A stretch of 64,000 nucleotides of DNA from Deltaproteobacteria bacterium (GTDB lineage: Bacteria > Myxococcota_A > Polyangia > Polyangiales > Ga0077539). The translations under genes and the position numbers were made by a program. Location: the NCBI GenBank assembly GCA_016218725.1, contig JACRDB010000104.1, positions 62,001 to 126,000 on the forward strand, written 5' to 3'. Position 1 is the stretch's first letter; the number at the start of each line of letters is the position of its first letter. Positions 42,624-51,448 of this stretch are shown here, piece by piece. The notes under the pieces are model-generated. The model had not been told where the DNA came from. It ran no database searches and saw nothing but the letters and a program-made list of their open reading frames with translations.

Positions 42624-45600
42624 GTGAACCGAGCACCTCTTTTGTTCATCGGGCTCCTGGCGCTGGGCTGTACGGGCGGCGACCCGGTGGACCTCCCGGC
42701 GGCGCCGGTCGGCGCCTCGGGGATGCAGGGTCCGAGGGTGCGGTGGGACCTGGGGGCGAGGCCCCTGCCGGAGATCCCGCTGCCCAACGATTTTGCCACG
42801 AGCCCTGACTCGACGAGCCCGACGGGGCTCCGGATCAACGCGTCGCTGGTGGCGCCCACGACCTTTGAGTCGAGGCTGCGGGAGGGCTTCGACCAGATGG
42901 ACGGCTGGGGCACCTTCGCGCCGTTGACCGTGTCCTTCGAGGAGGACCTGGACCTGGCGGAGCTCACCCGGAGGATGCGCGGGGACGACCACCGCTTCGA
43001 GGACGACGCGGTGTACCTGATCAACATGACCACCGGGGTGCCGGTCCCGCTGGACATGGGCGACGGGAATTTTCAATACACCGCGCGCAACGTGGATGGG
43101 TACTACCCGAACGACCCTCGCGGCGGGCAGTCGAACCTGCTCTTCGAGACCGTGGAGGAGGACTCGAACCGCAACGGGCGCCTGGACCCTGGCGAGGACA
43201 CGAACTTCGATGGGGTGCTCAACCGCGCGGCGGTGTGGCCCCCCGGGAGCGACCCGAGGGACGGCCTGACCACCTTCTGGGAGCCTGATACACACACGCT
43301 GATCGTGCGGCCCGTGGTGCCCCTGGAGGAGCGCACCCGCTACGCGGTGGTGCTCACGGACCGGCTCCAGGGCGCCAGGGGCCCCGTGCGGTCGCCCTTC
43401 CCCACGGTGGGCCACCCGGCCCAGGCGGCGGTGCTCGAGGGCCTGGACGCGCTCCTGCGCACCCGCCACCCGGAGTACTACGGGGGCCTGGTGTACCGCC
43501 CCCGCGCCGGGGAGAGCGCCCCTCGCGTGGTCTTCGCGTGGACCTTCACCACGCAGACCACGGTGTCGGACCTCCTGCTCCTGCGCGAGGGGCTCTACGG
43601 CCGCGGTCCCTTCGGGGACGAGCTCGGGCCGGTGACCCCCAACCTGGAGGCCTCGCAGCTCACGGGCGGCCAGGGCTGCACCCAGGAGCAGCGGGACCGG
43701 CCCTTCGTGATCCGGGGCGAGGCCCTCACGCGGCTGGTGACGCAGCTCGCCGAGGCCCTGGGGATCCGCGGGCGCCAGCGCGAGAGGCTCCTGGAGCAGT
43801 ACCGCTACGTGGACCACGTGGTCCTGGGGACGCTCCGGTCGCCGTACCTCCTCGGGGACCCTCGGAGCCTGGACCACCACGCGCGCTGGGACGTGAACTC
43901 CCGCACCGGGACCATCGCCCACCAGGGGGTGGACACGGTGCAGTTCGCGATGACCGTCCCGAAGGCCGCGCCGGGGCGCCGCGCGCCCTTCCCGCTGGCG
44001 TTCATGGGCCACGGGTACACGGGCATGATGCTGGACGCCCTGGGCTACGGGCCGAACCTGGCGGCCTTTGGGATCGCCACGCTGGGCATCAACGCCGCGG
44101 GGCACGGGCTGGCGCTGGACCCCTCCACGCTGAGCCAGGTGACCACCATCCTGCGGAGCGTGTGCGCGTCGGGGGCGTCGGAGCCGCTGCTCACCAACCG
44201 CGCGAGGGACATCAACCTGGACGGCACGGCGGACTCCGGCGGGGACTTCTGGACCGGGTACGTGTTCCACACGCGGGACATGGTGCGCCAGAGCGTGCTG
44301 GACCACATGCAGGTGATCCGCGCGTTCCGCGGCTTCGACGGGACCTCGCGCTCCCGCGAGGACTACAACCACGACGGGAGCGCCACCAACGACCTCGCCG
44401 GGGACTTCGACGGCGACGGCGTGGTGGACGCGGGCGGCCCCGACGCGCCGTACTTCGCCACCGGCGGCTCCCTGGGCGGGATCCTGTCCATGATCCTCGG
44501 GAGCGCCGACGCGGCGGTGCGGGCGACGTCGCCCGTGGCGGGCGGCGGCGGGCTCACGGACGTGGGCATTCGCTCCACGCAAGGGGGCGTCAAGGAGGCG
44601 GTGATCCTGCGGGTGATGGGGCCGCTGGTGATGTCCATCCCGGCCACGGACTACCCCCGGCGAGGGATGCGCACGCGGACCCTGTGCTCGAACTCCCAGA
44701 ACACCCTGCGCTTCCTGGTGCCGGACGTGAACGACACGGGTGAGCTCGAGATCGCCTGCCTGGAGCGGGGCGCCGGGGGCGGCGACGACCAGCCCGCGAT
44801 CGCCGCCGGGGACGACGTGGTGGTGACCAACCTCCGGACCAACGCGCGGAGGTGCGCGAGGGCCGCGGCGGACGGGCGCTTCCGCATCGGGATCCCGTCG
44901 GACAACGGCGACCGGCTGGCCGTGACGATCTTCCGGGGGTCGGCCATCGCGGACTACGGGACCTGTCAGCCGGAGGCCTCGGCGAGCGTAAAGAGCGTGG
45001 TGGACACCTTCCGCGTCGTCGAGGGAGACTGTGACATCCACTGCGGGCACATCCCGGAGAACCCCTCGGCGGACGCGCGGCTGACCAGGGTGTCCGAGCG
45101 CGGCTCGGCCCTGCGCTCCCCCGCCGAGGGCATGGGCATCCGTCGGCAGACGCCGGAGATGCGGCGCTTCCTGCTCCTGGCGCAGGCGGCGCTGGACCCC
45201 GGGGACCCGATCTCCTTCGCGCCGCTGTATTTCCTCCGGCGCCCTCCCGGGCACGGCGAGCATGCGGTGATGGTGGTGAACACCATCGGCGACCAGGCGG
45301 TGCCCCTCTCCACGGGCAATGCGTTCGCGCGCGCGGCGGGGCTCCTGCCCTTCTTCGGGCCCAACGCGCCCGCGGAGTACCTGGAGTACGCGACGCCCCC
45401 GGCGCTCTGGGCGCGATACAACCGCACGCCCAACCGGGTGCTCGTGGACCGCGGGGTGCTCGAGGGGCTCTCGTCCCTCGGGCGCTTCCCGATCCCCGGG
45501 CGGGACGCCATTCTCTTTGACGTGGACGACCTGGACGAGGGGCGCCAGCGCTTCGGCGAGCAGGTGCTGTCGCCGCAGCCCCTACGCCTGGTGCGCTACG

Positions 45601-45911
45601 CGCGCGGGATGGGCGCGGACCGGGCGCAGCTCGCGGCGCTCTGGGCGCCCACCGTGGGCGAGGGCTACACCGGCGCGCAAGGTCCCGTCGGGGCCGTGCT
45701 CAACGCGTACGTCGACCCGGCCGGTCGGCACGGCTACGGGATGCCGGACCCGGCGCTCCCGTGGGATCCGGCGACGTACCTGCTCAACGTGACGGCGCGC
45801 TTCTTCGCCACGCTGGGGCAGGACCTGGCGTACCGCAGCCGCCCCACCAGCCACCAGTGCAACCAGGACCACTCCTGCGGCGACCACCCCGCCCGACCGA
45901 TGAACCAGTGA
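42624..45911 (+). CDS. Large lipoprotein with alpha/beta-hydrolase (lipase-like) domain
   Basis: 1095 residues, start GTG with a clean lipobox (LLALGC). Residues about 60-330 form an extracellular domain with strand pairs ending in a FAWTFTTQTT segment, as seen in VolA/Pla-type surface lipases. The alpha/beta-hydrolase part has GHGYTGMM and the nucleophile elbow GGSLGG around residue 615, with EF-hand-like Asp-rich loops nearby (DSNRNGRLDPGEDTNFDG; DYNHDGSATNDLAGDFDGDG) that suggest calcium binding. Its catalytic Asp and His cannot be placed with confidence. It should be tethered to the outer membrane and act on lipids or esters outside. It stands alone between icd and mrdA. Confidence 0.75.
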   Translation: MNRAPLLFIGLLALGCTGGDPVDLPAAPVGASGMQGPRVRWDLGARPLPEIPLPNDFATSPDSTSPTGLRINASLVAPTTFESRLREGFDQMDGWGTFAPLTVSFEEDLDLAELTRRMRGDDHRFEDDAVYLINMTTGVPVPLDMGDGNFQYTARNVDGYYPNDPRGGQSNLLFETVEEDSNRNGRLDPGEDTNFDGVLNRAAVWPPGSDPRDGLTTFWEPDTHTLIVRPVVPLEERTRYAVVLTDRLQGARGPVRSPFPTVGHPAQAAVLEGLDALLRTRHPEYYGGLVYRPRAGESAPRVVFAWTFTTQTTVSDLLLLREGLYGRGPFGDELGPVTPNLEASQLTGGQGCTQEQRDRPFVIRGEALTRLVTQLAEALGIRGRQRERLLEQYRYVDHVVLGTLRSPYLLGDPRSLDHHARWDVNSRTGTIAHQGVDTVQFAMTVPKAAPGRRAPFPLAFMGHGYTGMMLDALGYGPNLAAFGIATLGINAAGHGLALDPSTLSQVTTILRSVCASGASEPLLTNRARDINLDGTADSGGDFWTGYVFHTRDMVRQSVLDHMQVIRAFRGFDGTSRSREDYNHDGSATNDLAGDFDGDGVVDAGGPDAPYFATGGSLGGILSMILGSADAAVRATSPVAGGGGLTDVGIRSTQGGVKEAVILRVMGPLVMSIPATDYPRRGMRTRTLCSNSQNTLRFLVPDVNDTGELEIACLERGAGGGDDQPAIAAGDDVVVTNLRTNARRCARAAADGRFRIGIPSDNGDRLAVTIFRGSAIADYGTCQPEASASVKSVVDTFRVVEGDCDIHCGHIPENPSADARLTRVSERGSALRSPAEGMGIRRQTPEMRRFLLLAQAALDPGDPISFAPLYFLRRPPGHGEHAVMVVNTIGDQAVPLSTGNAFARAAGLLPFFGPNAPAEYLEYATPPALWARYNRTPNRVLVDRGVLEGLSSLGRFPIPGRDAILFDVDDLDEGRQRFGEQVLSPQPLRLVRYARGMGADRAQLAALWAPTVGEGYTGAQGPVGAVLNAYVDPAGRHGYGMPDPALPWDPATYLLNVTARFFATLGQDLAYRSRPTSHQCNQDHSCGDHPARPMNQ

Positions 45912-45926
45912 CCGGGCGCGCTCCCA

Positions 45927-45942
45927 CGGCGCGTTGACGCCG
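45927..45942. terminator. Short hairpin between the lipase-like gene and mrdA
   Basis: CGGCG, six-base loop, CGCCG, starting 16 bases after the stop. No T-run follows, so termination would be weak or Rho-dependent. The loop overlaps the -35 box of mrdA. Confidence 0.35.
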
Positions 45943-45962
45943 CCGCCGCGCCGCCCTACGCT
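45934..45962 (+). promoter_or_regulatory. Sigma70-like promoter of mrdA-rodA
   Basis: TTGACG (45934-45939), 17-base spacer, TACGCT (45957-45962). The start GTG 45992 is preceded by GGAAG. Confidence 0.5.
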
Positions 45963-45991
45963 GCCCTGTCGCCGTCGCGACCGGAAGCACC

Positions 45992-47902
45992 GTGGAGCTC
46001 GTACGCAAACCCGCTGTTCGGGAGAGTCGTGAGCGCATCCAGATGATGGGTGCCGTGGCCACGCTGACCATCCTGGCACTCATGGGGCGCTTCGTCTGGC
46101 TCCAGGTGATCGACAGCGCCCGCTGGGTGCGCATGGCCGAGGACAACGTCCTGCGGCAGATCGACCTGCCCTCCACCCGCGGGATCCTGCGGGACACCCA
46201 CGGGCGCGTCGTGGCCACCAACAGGCCCTGCTACAACGTCTACGTCACCCCGGGCTTCCTGCGCGAGGAGGCCTTCCCCAGGCTGGCCGAGTACCTCGGC
46301 CTCGGCCGCGACGAGCGCGACCGCCTGGAGGCCCGGCTCCGCGGCGCCGACGGACCCAGGCGCTTCCAGCAGCTCCTCGCCCGCGCTGACATCGACCGCG
46401 AGGCCCTGGCCCTCATCGAGACCCACCGGGCGGAGCTCCCGGGCGTCAGCGTGATAGCCCTCCCCGTGAGGCAGTACCCCTTCGGCGAGCTCGCCGCCCA
46501 CGCCATCGGGTTCCTGAACGAGGTCAGCGCCGAGGACCTTCGCGCCTACGCCGCCCGGGACTACCGCCCCGGCGAGCGCATCGGGCGCTCGGGGCTGGAG
46601 CAGGCCTGGGAGTCCATCCTCCGCGGTCGCCGCGGCTGGGTGCGCCTGGAGCACGACGTCCGCGGGGTGGTGCTCTCCAACCGCGAGAGCATCCAGGCCC
46701 TGGGGCCCGACCGACGGCAGGAGCCCGTCCCCGGCCGGGACCTGGTGCTCTCCCTCGACATGGAGCTCATGCGCTCCATCGACCGGGCCTTCCGCCCGTA
46801 CCCCGCCGGCGCCGCCGCCGTCGTGGACGTGCGCACCGGCCGCGTCCTGGCCCTCTACTCCAAGCCCGCCATCAACCCCAACCTCCTCACCACCGGCATC
46901 TCCCCGGCGCTCGCCCGGGAGATCGAAGAGAACCCCTACCGGCCCAACATCGACCGGTCCATCTACGAGAGCTACTTCCCGGGCTCCACCTTCAAGCCCT
47001 TCACCGCCCTGGCGGGGCTCACCGCGGGGCTCGTGGATCCCCGGAGCCTGGTCACCTGCACCGGGCGCCACGAGCTCGGCCACCGCGTGTTCCGGTGCAC
47101 CCACGTCCACGGCCCCACGGACCTGCACCGCAGCCTCGTCGAGAGCTGCAACGTGTACTTCTATACCCTGGCCGAGACGGTCACCATGGACCGCATCGCC
47201 CAGCTCGCGTTTGACTTCGGCCTCGGGCGCCACACCGGCGTGGGCATCAACCAGGAGACCCCGGGCTTCATCCCCACCCGGGCCTGGTACGCCCAGCACT
47301 ACCCCGGGCAGTTCCGCATCGGGTTCACGCTCAACACCGCCATCGGCCAGGGCAACACCCGCGTCACGGTGCTCCAGCTCGCCATGGCCTACGCCGCCCT
47401 GGCCAACGGCGGGACGCTCTATGTCCCGCGCCTCGTGGAGCGCGTCGAGGGCCCCGACGGCGCGGAGATCCAGCGCTTCCCGCCCACCGTGCGCCGCCAG
47501 GTGAGCGTGAGCGCCCAGCACCTGGCCATGATCAACCGGGCCCTCGGGGAGGTGATCTCCAACCCCATGGGCACCGCCCACGCCTCGGCCATCGCCGAGG
47601 TGGACCTGGCAGGCAAGACCGGCACCGCGCAGGTGTCGCGCATCGTCCGCTCCGGCGAGGACGGGCGCCGCACCTGGTACTCCCAGCGCGACCACGCGTG
47701 GTTCGCGGGCTTCGCCCCGGCCTCGAACCCCGAGGTCGCCTACGTGGTCCTCGTCGAGCACGGCGGCTCCGGCGGCCACGAGGCCGCCCCGGTGGTCGCC
47801 CAGGTCATGCGCGACTGGTTCGTGAGGATCCGCCCGGGGCCCGCCATCCCCTCGGTGACCGCCGCCCGCGCCCGCGACGCGCGCAACCCCCAGAGGCGCT
47901 AG
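45992..47902 (+). CDS. mrdA: Penicillin-binding protein 2 (peptidoglycan transpeptidase)
   Basis: 636 residues from GTG 45992. A short cytoplasmic tail and one membrane helix (about 18-40) precede the dimerisation domain starting DLPSTRGILRDTHGRVVATN. Transpeptidase motifs: SxxK at Ser332-Lys335 (PGSTFKPF), SxN at 385-387 (SCN), and KTG at 542-544 (AGKTGTAQVS). It cross-links side-wall peptidoglycan during elongation together with RodA, whose gene follows with a perfect AGGAGG that overlaps the mrdA stop. MreBCD is not in the window. Confidence 0.96.
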   Translation: MELVRKPAVRESRERIQMMGAVATLTILALMGRFVWLQVIDSARWVRMAEDNVLRQIDLPSTRGILRDTHGRVVATNRPCYNVYVTPGFLREEAFPRLAEYLGLGRDERDRLEARLRGADGPRRFQQLLARADIDREALALIETHRAELPGVSVIALPVRQYPFGELAAHAIGFLNEVSAEDLRAYAARDYRPGERIGRSGLEQAWESILRGRRGWVRLEHDVRGVVLSNRESIQALGPDRRQEPVPGRDLVLSLDMELMRSIDRAFRPYPAGAAAVVDVRTGRVLALYSKPAINPNLLTTGISPALAREIEENPYRPNIDRSIYESYFPGSTFKPFTALAGLTAGLVDPRSLVTCTGRHELGHRVFRCTHVHGPTDLHRSLVESCNVYFYTLAETVTMDRIAQLAFDFGLGRHTGVGINQETPGFIPTRAWYAQHYPGQFRIGFTLNTAIGQGNTRVTVLQLAMAYAALANGGTLYVPRLVERVEGPDGAEIQRFPPTVRRQVSVSAQHLAMINRALGEVISNPMGTAHASAIAEVDLAGKTGTAQVSRIVRSGEDGRRTWYSQRDHAWFAGFAPASNPEVAYVVLVEHGGSGGHEAAPVVAQVMRDWFVRIRPGPAIPSVTAARARDARNPQRR

Positions 47903-47906
47903 GAGG
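47901..47906 (+). promoter_or_regulatory. Perfect Shine-Dalgarno of rodA
   Basis: AGGAGG, six bases before ATG 47913 and overlapping the mrdA TAG stop, so RodA translation is efficient and probably linked to PBP2. Confidence 0.8.
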
Positions 47907-47912
47907 TCCCCG

Positions 47913-49022
47913 ATGGCCCGCTCGCTCCAGCACCGGCTCCGCGACGAGTTCGACTGGCCCCTGTTCCTCGCGGTGGTCACCCTGGCCACCCTCGGGGTGG
48001 TGAACCTGTACTCCGCCACCAGCGCCCACACCGGCGCGCTCAGCGAGCTCTACCTCCAGCAGATCTACTGGCTCGCCCTCGGGGCCGGGGCGGCCACCAT
48101 CGTCGCCGCGGTGGACTACCGCGTGTACGAGCGCTTCGCGTACGGGGCCTACGTGGCCACGCTGGTGGCCCTGGTGCTGGTGTTCCTCGTGGGCAAGAGC
48201 ATCCGGGGCACGCACCGCTGGATCCAGCTCGGGAGCTTCCTGTTTCAGCCCAGCGAGTTCATGAAGCTCACGCTCATGCTGGCCTTGGCGCGGTACCTCC
48301 ACCAGGAGGCCCACGTCGAGCGCTGGACCCTGCGCGACCTGGTGGTGCCCGGGGCCCTCATCGTGGTGCCCCTCGGGCTCATCATGGCCCAGCCGGACCT
48401 GGGCACCGCCCTCATCGTCGGGCTGGTGGCCACCAGCCTCCTGGTGCTGCAACGGATTGAAGGGTCTACCCTCTTGAGCGTCCTGGGCGGCGGGGGGGTG
48501 ACCTCCGTGCTCCTCTGGGTCTACGGCCTCAAGCAGTACCAGAAGGACCGGCTCACCACCTTCCTCGCCGAGGACAAGGACCTGCGCGGGGCGGGCTGGC
48601 AGGCCCACCAGTCCATGGTGGCCATCGGCAGCGGCGGGCTCACGGGGCAGGGCTTCCTCCGGGGGACCCAGAACCAGCACCGCTTCCTGCCGGACACCCA
48701 CACGGACTTCCCCTTCCCCGTCTGGGCCCAGGAGCAGGGCCTCCTCGGGACCCTCTTCATCCTGGCGCTGTACCTCTTCGTCATCCTCTGGGGCCTCCGG
48801 ATCGCCTCGCAGGCCAAGGACCGCTTCGGGGCGGCGCTGGCCGTGGGGGTGTCGGCGCTCTTCTTCTGGCAGGTGCTCTTCAACGTCGGGATGGTCACCG
48901 GCAGCCTCCCGGTGGTGGGCGTCACGCTCCCCCTGTTCTCCTACGGGGGCTCCAGCGTGCTGACCATCCTCCTGTCCGTCGGGCTCCTCATGTCCGTGTC
49001 CATGCGGCGCCAGAGCTTCTGA
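47913..49022 (+). CDS. rodA: SEDS peptidoglycan polymerase RodA
   Basis: 369 residues, ten hydrophobic segments. Family motifs: LGVVNLYSAT near the N-terminus, GTHRWIQLGSFLFQPSEFMK, AQPDLGTALI, WQAHQSMVAIGSGGLTGQGF, LPDTHTDFPFPVWAQEQGLLG, and PLFSYGGSSVL at the end. The Asp in QPDLGTA matches the essential Asp of the SEDS glycosyltransferase. It polymerises glycan strands for cell elongation with PBP2. It is paired with mrdA as is usual. Confidence 0.97.
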   Translation: MARSLQHRLRDEFDWPLFLAVVTLATLGVVNLYSATSAHTGALSELYLQQIYWLALGAGAATIVAAVDYRVYERFAYGAYVATLVALVLVFLVGKSIRGTHRWIQLGSFLFQPSEFMKLTLMLALARYLHQEAHVERWTLRDLVVPGALIVVPLGLIMAQPDLGTALIVGLVATSLLVLQRIEGSTLLSVLGGGGVTSVLLWVYGLKQYQKDRLTTFLAEDKDLRGAGWQAHQSMVAIGSGGLTGQGFLRGTQNQHRFLPDTHTDFPFPVWAQEQGLLGTLFILALYLFVILWGLRIASQAKDRFGAALAVGVSALFFWQVLFNVGMVTGSLPVVGVTLPLFSYGGSSVLTILLSVGLLMSVSMRRQSF

Positions 49023-49024
49023 CC

Positions 49025-49038
49025 GGGGAGTGATCCCC
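49025..49038 (+). terminator. Terminator-like hairpin after rodA
   Basis: GGGGA, loop GTGA, TCCCC, followed by CCTTT, directly after the rodA stop. The stem is short and the T-run minimal; it separates rodA from the promoter of map. Confidence 0.4.
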
Positions 49039-49041
49039 CCT

Positions 49042-49069
49042 TTGACACGAGGCCCCGCGGTTCTATATG
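49042..49069 (+). promoter_or_regulatory. Sigma70-like promoter of map
   Basis: A perfect TTGACA (49042-49047), 16-base spacer, TATATG (49064-49069). The predicted leader is about 14 bases and holds GGGAG (49081-49085), four bases before GTG 49090. Confidence 0.6.
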
Positions 49070-49089
49070 TCTGTCCCACAGGGAGCGCC

Positions 49090-49908
49090 GTGAGCCGAGA
49101 GATCATCGAGATCAAGTCCGACCGGGACATCGAGAAGATGCGGGTCTCCTGCCAGATGGCCGCGGAGACGCTCGTCCTCGTGGGGGAGCGCCTCCGGGCG
49201 GGGATGACCACCGAGGAGATCAACACCCTGGTCCACAAGGACACCGTCCGCCGCGGCGCCGTGCCCTCGCCGCTCAACTACCACGGCTTCCCGAAGAGCG
49301 TGTGCACCAGCATCAACGAGGTCGTCTGCCACGGCATCCCCGGGCCCCGGAGGCTCCTCCCGGGGGACATCATCAACGTGGACGTGACCACGTACTACAA
49401 CGGCTTCCACGGGGACACCTCGGCCACGTTCTACGTGGGCGCGGTCTCGCCCCAGGCGCGGCTGGTCACCGAGGTCGCGCGCCGGAGCCTCGACCTGGCC
49501 ATCGCCGTCGTGCGGGACGGGGCCCGCATCGGGGACATCGGCGAGGTCATCCAGGGCTACGCCGAGGGCGAGGGCTGCTCCGTGGTGCGGGACTTCGCCG
49601 GGCACGGCATCGGTCGGCGCTTCCACTGCGCCCCCCAGGTGGCCCACTATCGGCTCAAGAAGGGCGAGGAGAACCCCAGGCTCCGGGCGGGCATGGTGTT
49701 CACCATCGAGCCCATGATCAACCTCGGCACCTGGGAGGTGGAGGTGGATCCCGTGGACAAATGGACCGCCCGCACCAGGGACCGCAAGCTCAGCGCCCAG
49801 TTCGAGCACACCCTGCTGGTCACCCAGCAGGGCTGCGAGGTGCTCACCCGGCGCTCGGTCCCCCTGGCCAACTCGGAGACCGTGGACCTCCTCGCCTCCG
49901 TTCTCTAG
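49090..49908 (+). CDS. map: Type I methionine aminopeptidase
   Basis: 272 residues from GTG 49090, placed just after the GGGAG element; the frame is open upstream without homology. Conserved features: IEIKSDRDIEKMRVSCQMAA, NYHGFPKSVCTSINEVVCHG, metal ligands in NVDVTTYYNGFHGDTS (two Asp), GHGIGRRFHCAPQV (His), and VFTIEPMINL (Glu) with a last Glu in SAQFEHTLLVT. It removes the initiator methionine in the cytoplasm. The pita-bread fold residues are all present. Confidence 0.96.
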   Translation: MSREIIEIKSDRDIEKMRVSCQMAAETLVLVGERLRAGMTTEEINTLVHKDTVRRGAVPSPLNYHGFPKSVCTSINEVVCHGIPGPRRLLPGDIINVDVTTYYNGFHGDTSATFYVGAVSPQARLVTEVARRSLDLAIAVVRDGARIGDIGEVIQGYAEGEGCSVVRDFAGHGIGRRFHCAPQVAHYRLKKGEENPRLRAGMVFTIEPMINLGTWEVEVDPVDKWTARTRDRKLSAQFEHTLLVTQQGCEVLTRRSVPLANSETVDLLASVL

Positions 49909-49943
49909 GCGCCCGCCGCGCCCCTGCGGTAGCGTCCGGAGTG

Positions 49944-51440
49944 ATGCCCCAGAGCCCCGACCCGCTCGCCTGGTACTGCACCAACACCGACCGGCCCGTC
50001 TTCGCCCTGAAGAACCTCCCGGAGGAGGTCGTGGCGGTGCTCTTCGCCTACTACTCCCGCTCCCGCGAGGACCTGCGCACGAACCTCCGCAGGCTCCTGG
50101 ACGACCAGGAGCTCGACGGCATCGCCCTTCTCTCCCTGGACGCCCCGGCGCTCGCCACCGCCCGGGAGAAGGCCCGGAGCTTCCACGAGAAATGGGTCGT
50201 GGGCTACGGCCACGCCTCCGTGGCCGAGCACGCCGTGGTGCACCTGGCCGTGGAGGGAGCCTCCATCGTCGCCGCCAAGGCCCTGGAGGAGTGCCGCCTG
50301 GCCGCCTACACCGAGAAGTCCACGCGCTACGTGCGCTTCGACCGCGACACCCTGGTCACCGACGTGGGCCTCCCGGAGGACCTCGCCCCACGCTATGAAA
50401 CCTCCGCCCGCGCGCTCCTGGGAGTGTACACGGAGCTCACGGACGTGGCTGAAGCCCGGCTCCTGGTGCGCCACCCCGTACCCACCGGCGCCAACCCCAA
50501 GGCCCACCAGGCGGCTCTCCGGGCCCACGCCCTGGACCTCCTGAGGGGACTGCTCCCCGCGGGCGTGCCCACCAACCTCGGCATCACCATCAACGGCCGC
50601 GCCCTGGAGCACCACCTGGGCAAGCTCCTCGGGCACCCCCTCGCGGAGGTCCGCCGCCTCGGCGAGGCCCTCCGGGACGAGGCCACCACGGTGATCCCCA
50701 CGCTGTTGAAATACACCTCCCCGGTGCCCCACCGGGACGGCGCCGAGGCCCGCGTCCGTCACGCCCACGGCGCCCTGCACCCGATCATCACCCAGGATGA
50801 AGAAGACCCCAGGGTGGTCACTGTAGTTGACACCCCCGACGCGCCGCTCCGGACGCTCGCGGCGGCCATCCAGGTGGAGCTCTACGGGACGCCCTGGACG
50901 AGCGCGTGCCAGGCGGCCCATGACACCACCCACGCCCTGGAGGTGGTGAGGGCCTACCTCAGCGACCGAGGGCCTCACGTAGCCCCGCTGCGGGCGCTGG
51001 AGTTCCTGCATTTCACCTTCGAGGTGGAGTGCGACTACGGCGCCTGGAGGGACCTGCAGCGCCACCGGCTGGTGAGCGCCAGCACCCCGAGGCTCGGGGC
51101 CCAGAACGGCTACCGGCTGTCCCCGGAGCTGGACGAGCTGGGCCTCGGGGGGGACGTGCGCCGCGCCCTGGACGAGGCCGGGGTGGTGGCCCGGGAGCTC
51201 GCCCGCTCGCACCCCTGGGAGGCCCAGTACGCCGTACCTCTGGCGTACCGGGTGCGTTACGTGCTGCGCGCCAATCTCCGGGAGCTCTTTCACCTCATCG
51301 AGCTTCGCAGCGCCCGCCAGGGCCACGAGGCCTACCGGCGCATCGCCCAGGACCTGGCCGACGGGGTGCTGGCTGTCTGCCCCTGGCTGGACCCCTTCCT
51401 CCGGGTGGACCGCGAGCAATACCCCTTCGCCCGCCACTGA
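49944..51440 (+). CDS. thyX: Tandem-domain FAD-dependent thymidylate synthase
   Basis: 498 residues, about twice the usual ThyX (220-250), from ATG 49944. Two ThyX-like halves are visible. Half 1 (about 15-250) has FHEKWVVGYGHASVAEH and a degenerate signature: residues 116-129 read EECRLAAYTEKSTRY, keeping Glu124, Ser126, Arg128 and Tyr129 of the canonical RHRxxSxNExSxRY but losing RHR's first two residues and the Ser at 121 (Ala). Half 2 (about 290-490) has QRHRLVSASTPRL (373-384), keeping RHR and Ser378 but losing NExS. ThyX makes dTMP from dUMP using FAD and folate, as tetramers with shared active sites. Whether this form is catalytic is inference. Confidence 0.85.
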   Translation: MPQSPDPLAWYCTNTDRPVFALKNLPEEVVAVLFAYYSRSREDLRTNLRRLLDDQELDGIALLSLDAPALATAREKARSFHEKWVVGYGHASVAEHAVVHLAVEGASIVAAKALEECRLAAYTEKSTRYVRFDRDTLVTDVGLPEDLAPRYETSARALLGVYTELTDVAEARLLVRHPVPTGANPKAHQAALRAHALDLLRGLLPAGVPTNLGITINGRALEHHLGKLLGHPLAEVRRLGEALRDEATTVIPTLLKYTSPVPHRDGAEARVRHAHGALHPIITQDEEDPRVVTVVDTPDAPLRTLAAAIQVELYGTPWTSACQAAHDTTHALEVVRAYLSDRGPHVAPLRALEFLHFTFEVECDYGAWRDLQRHRLVSASTPRLGAQNGYRLSPELDELGLGGDVRRALDEAGVVARELARSHPWEAQYAVPLAYRVRYVLRANLRELFHLIELRSARQGHEAYRRIAQDLADGVLAVCPWLDPFLRVDREQYPFARH

Positions 51441-51448
51441 ATGGTCAT

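Noticed and set aside
42600..45263. Long minus-strand open frame (about 887 residues) opposite the lipase-like gene
   Set aside because: It is composed mainly of Arg, Gly, Pro, Val and His without domains, a typical shadow frame of GC-rich coding DNA; the plus-strand protein has a lipobox and hydrolase motif.
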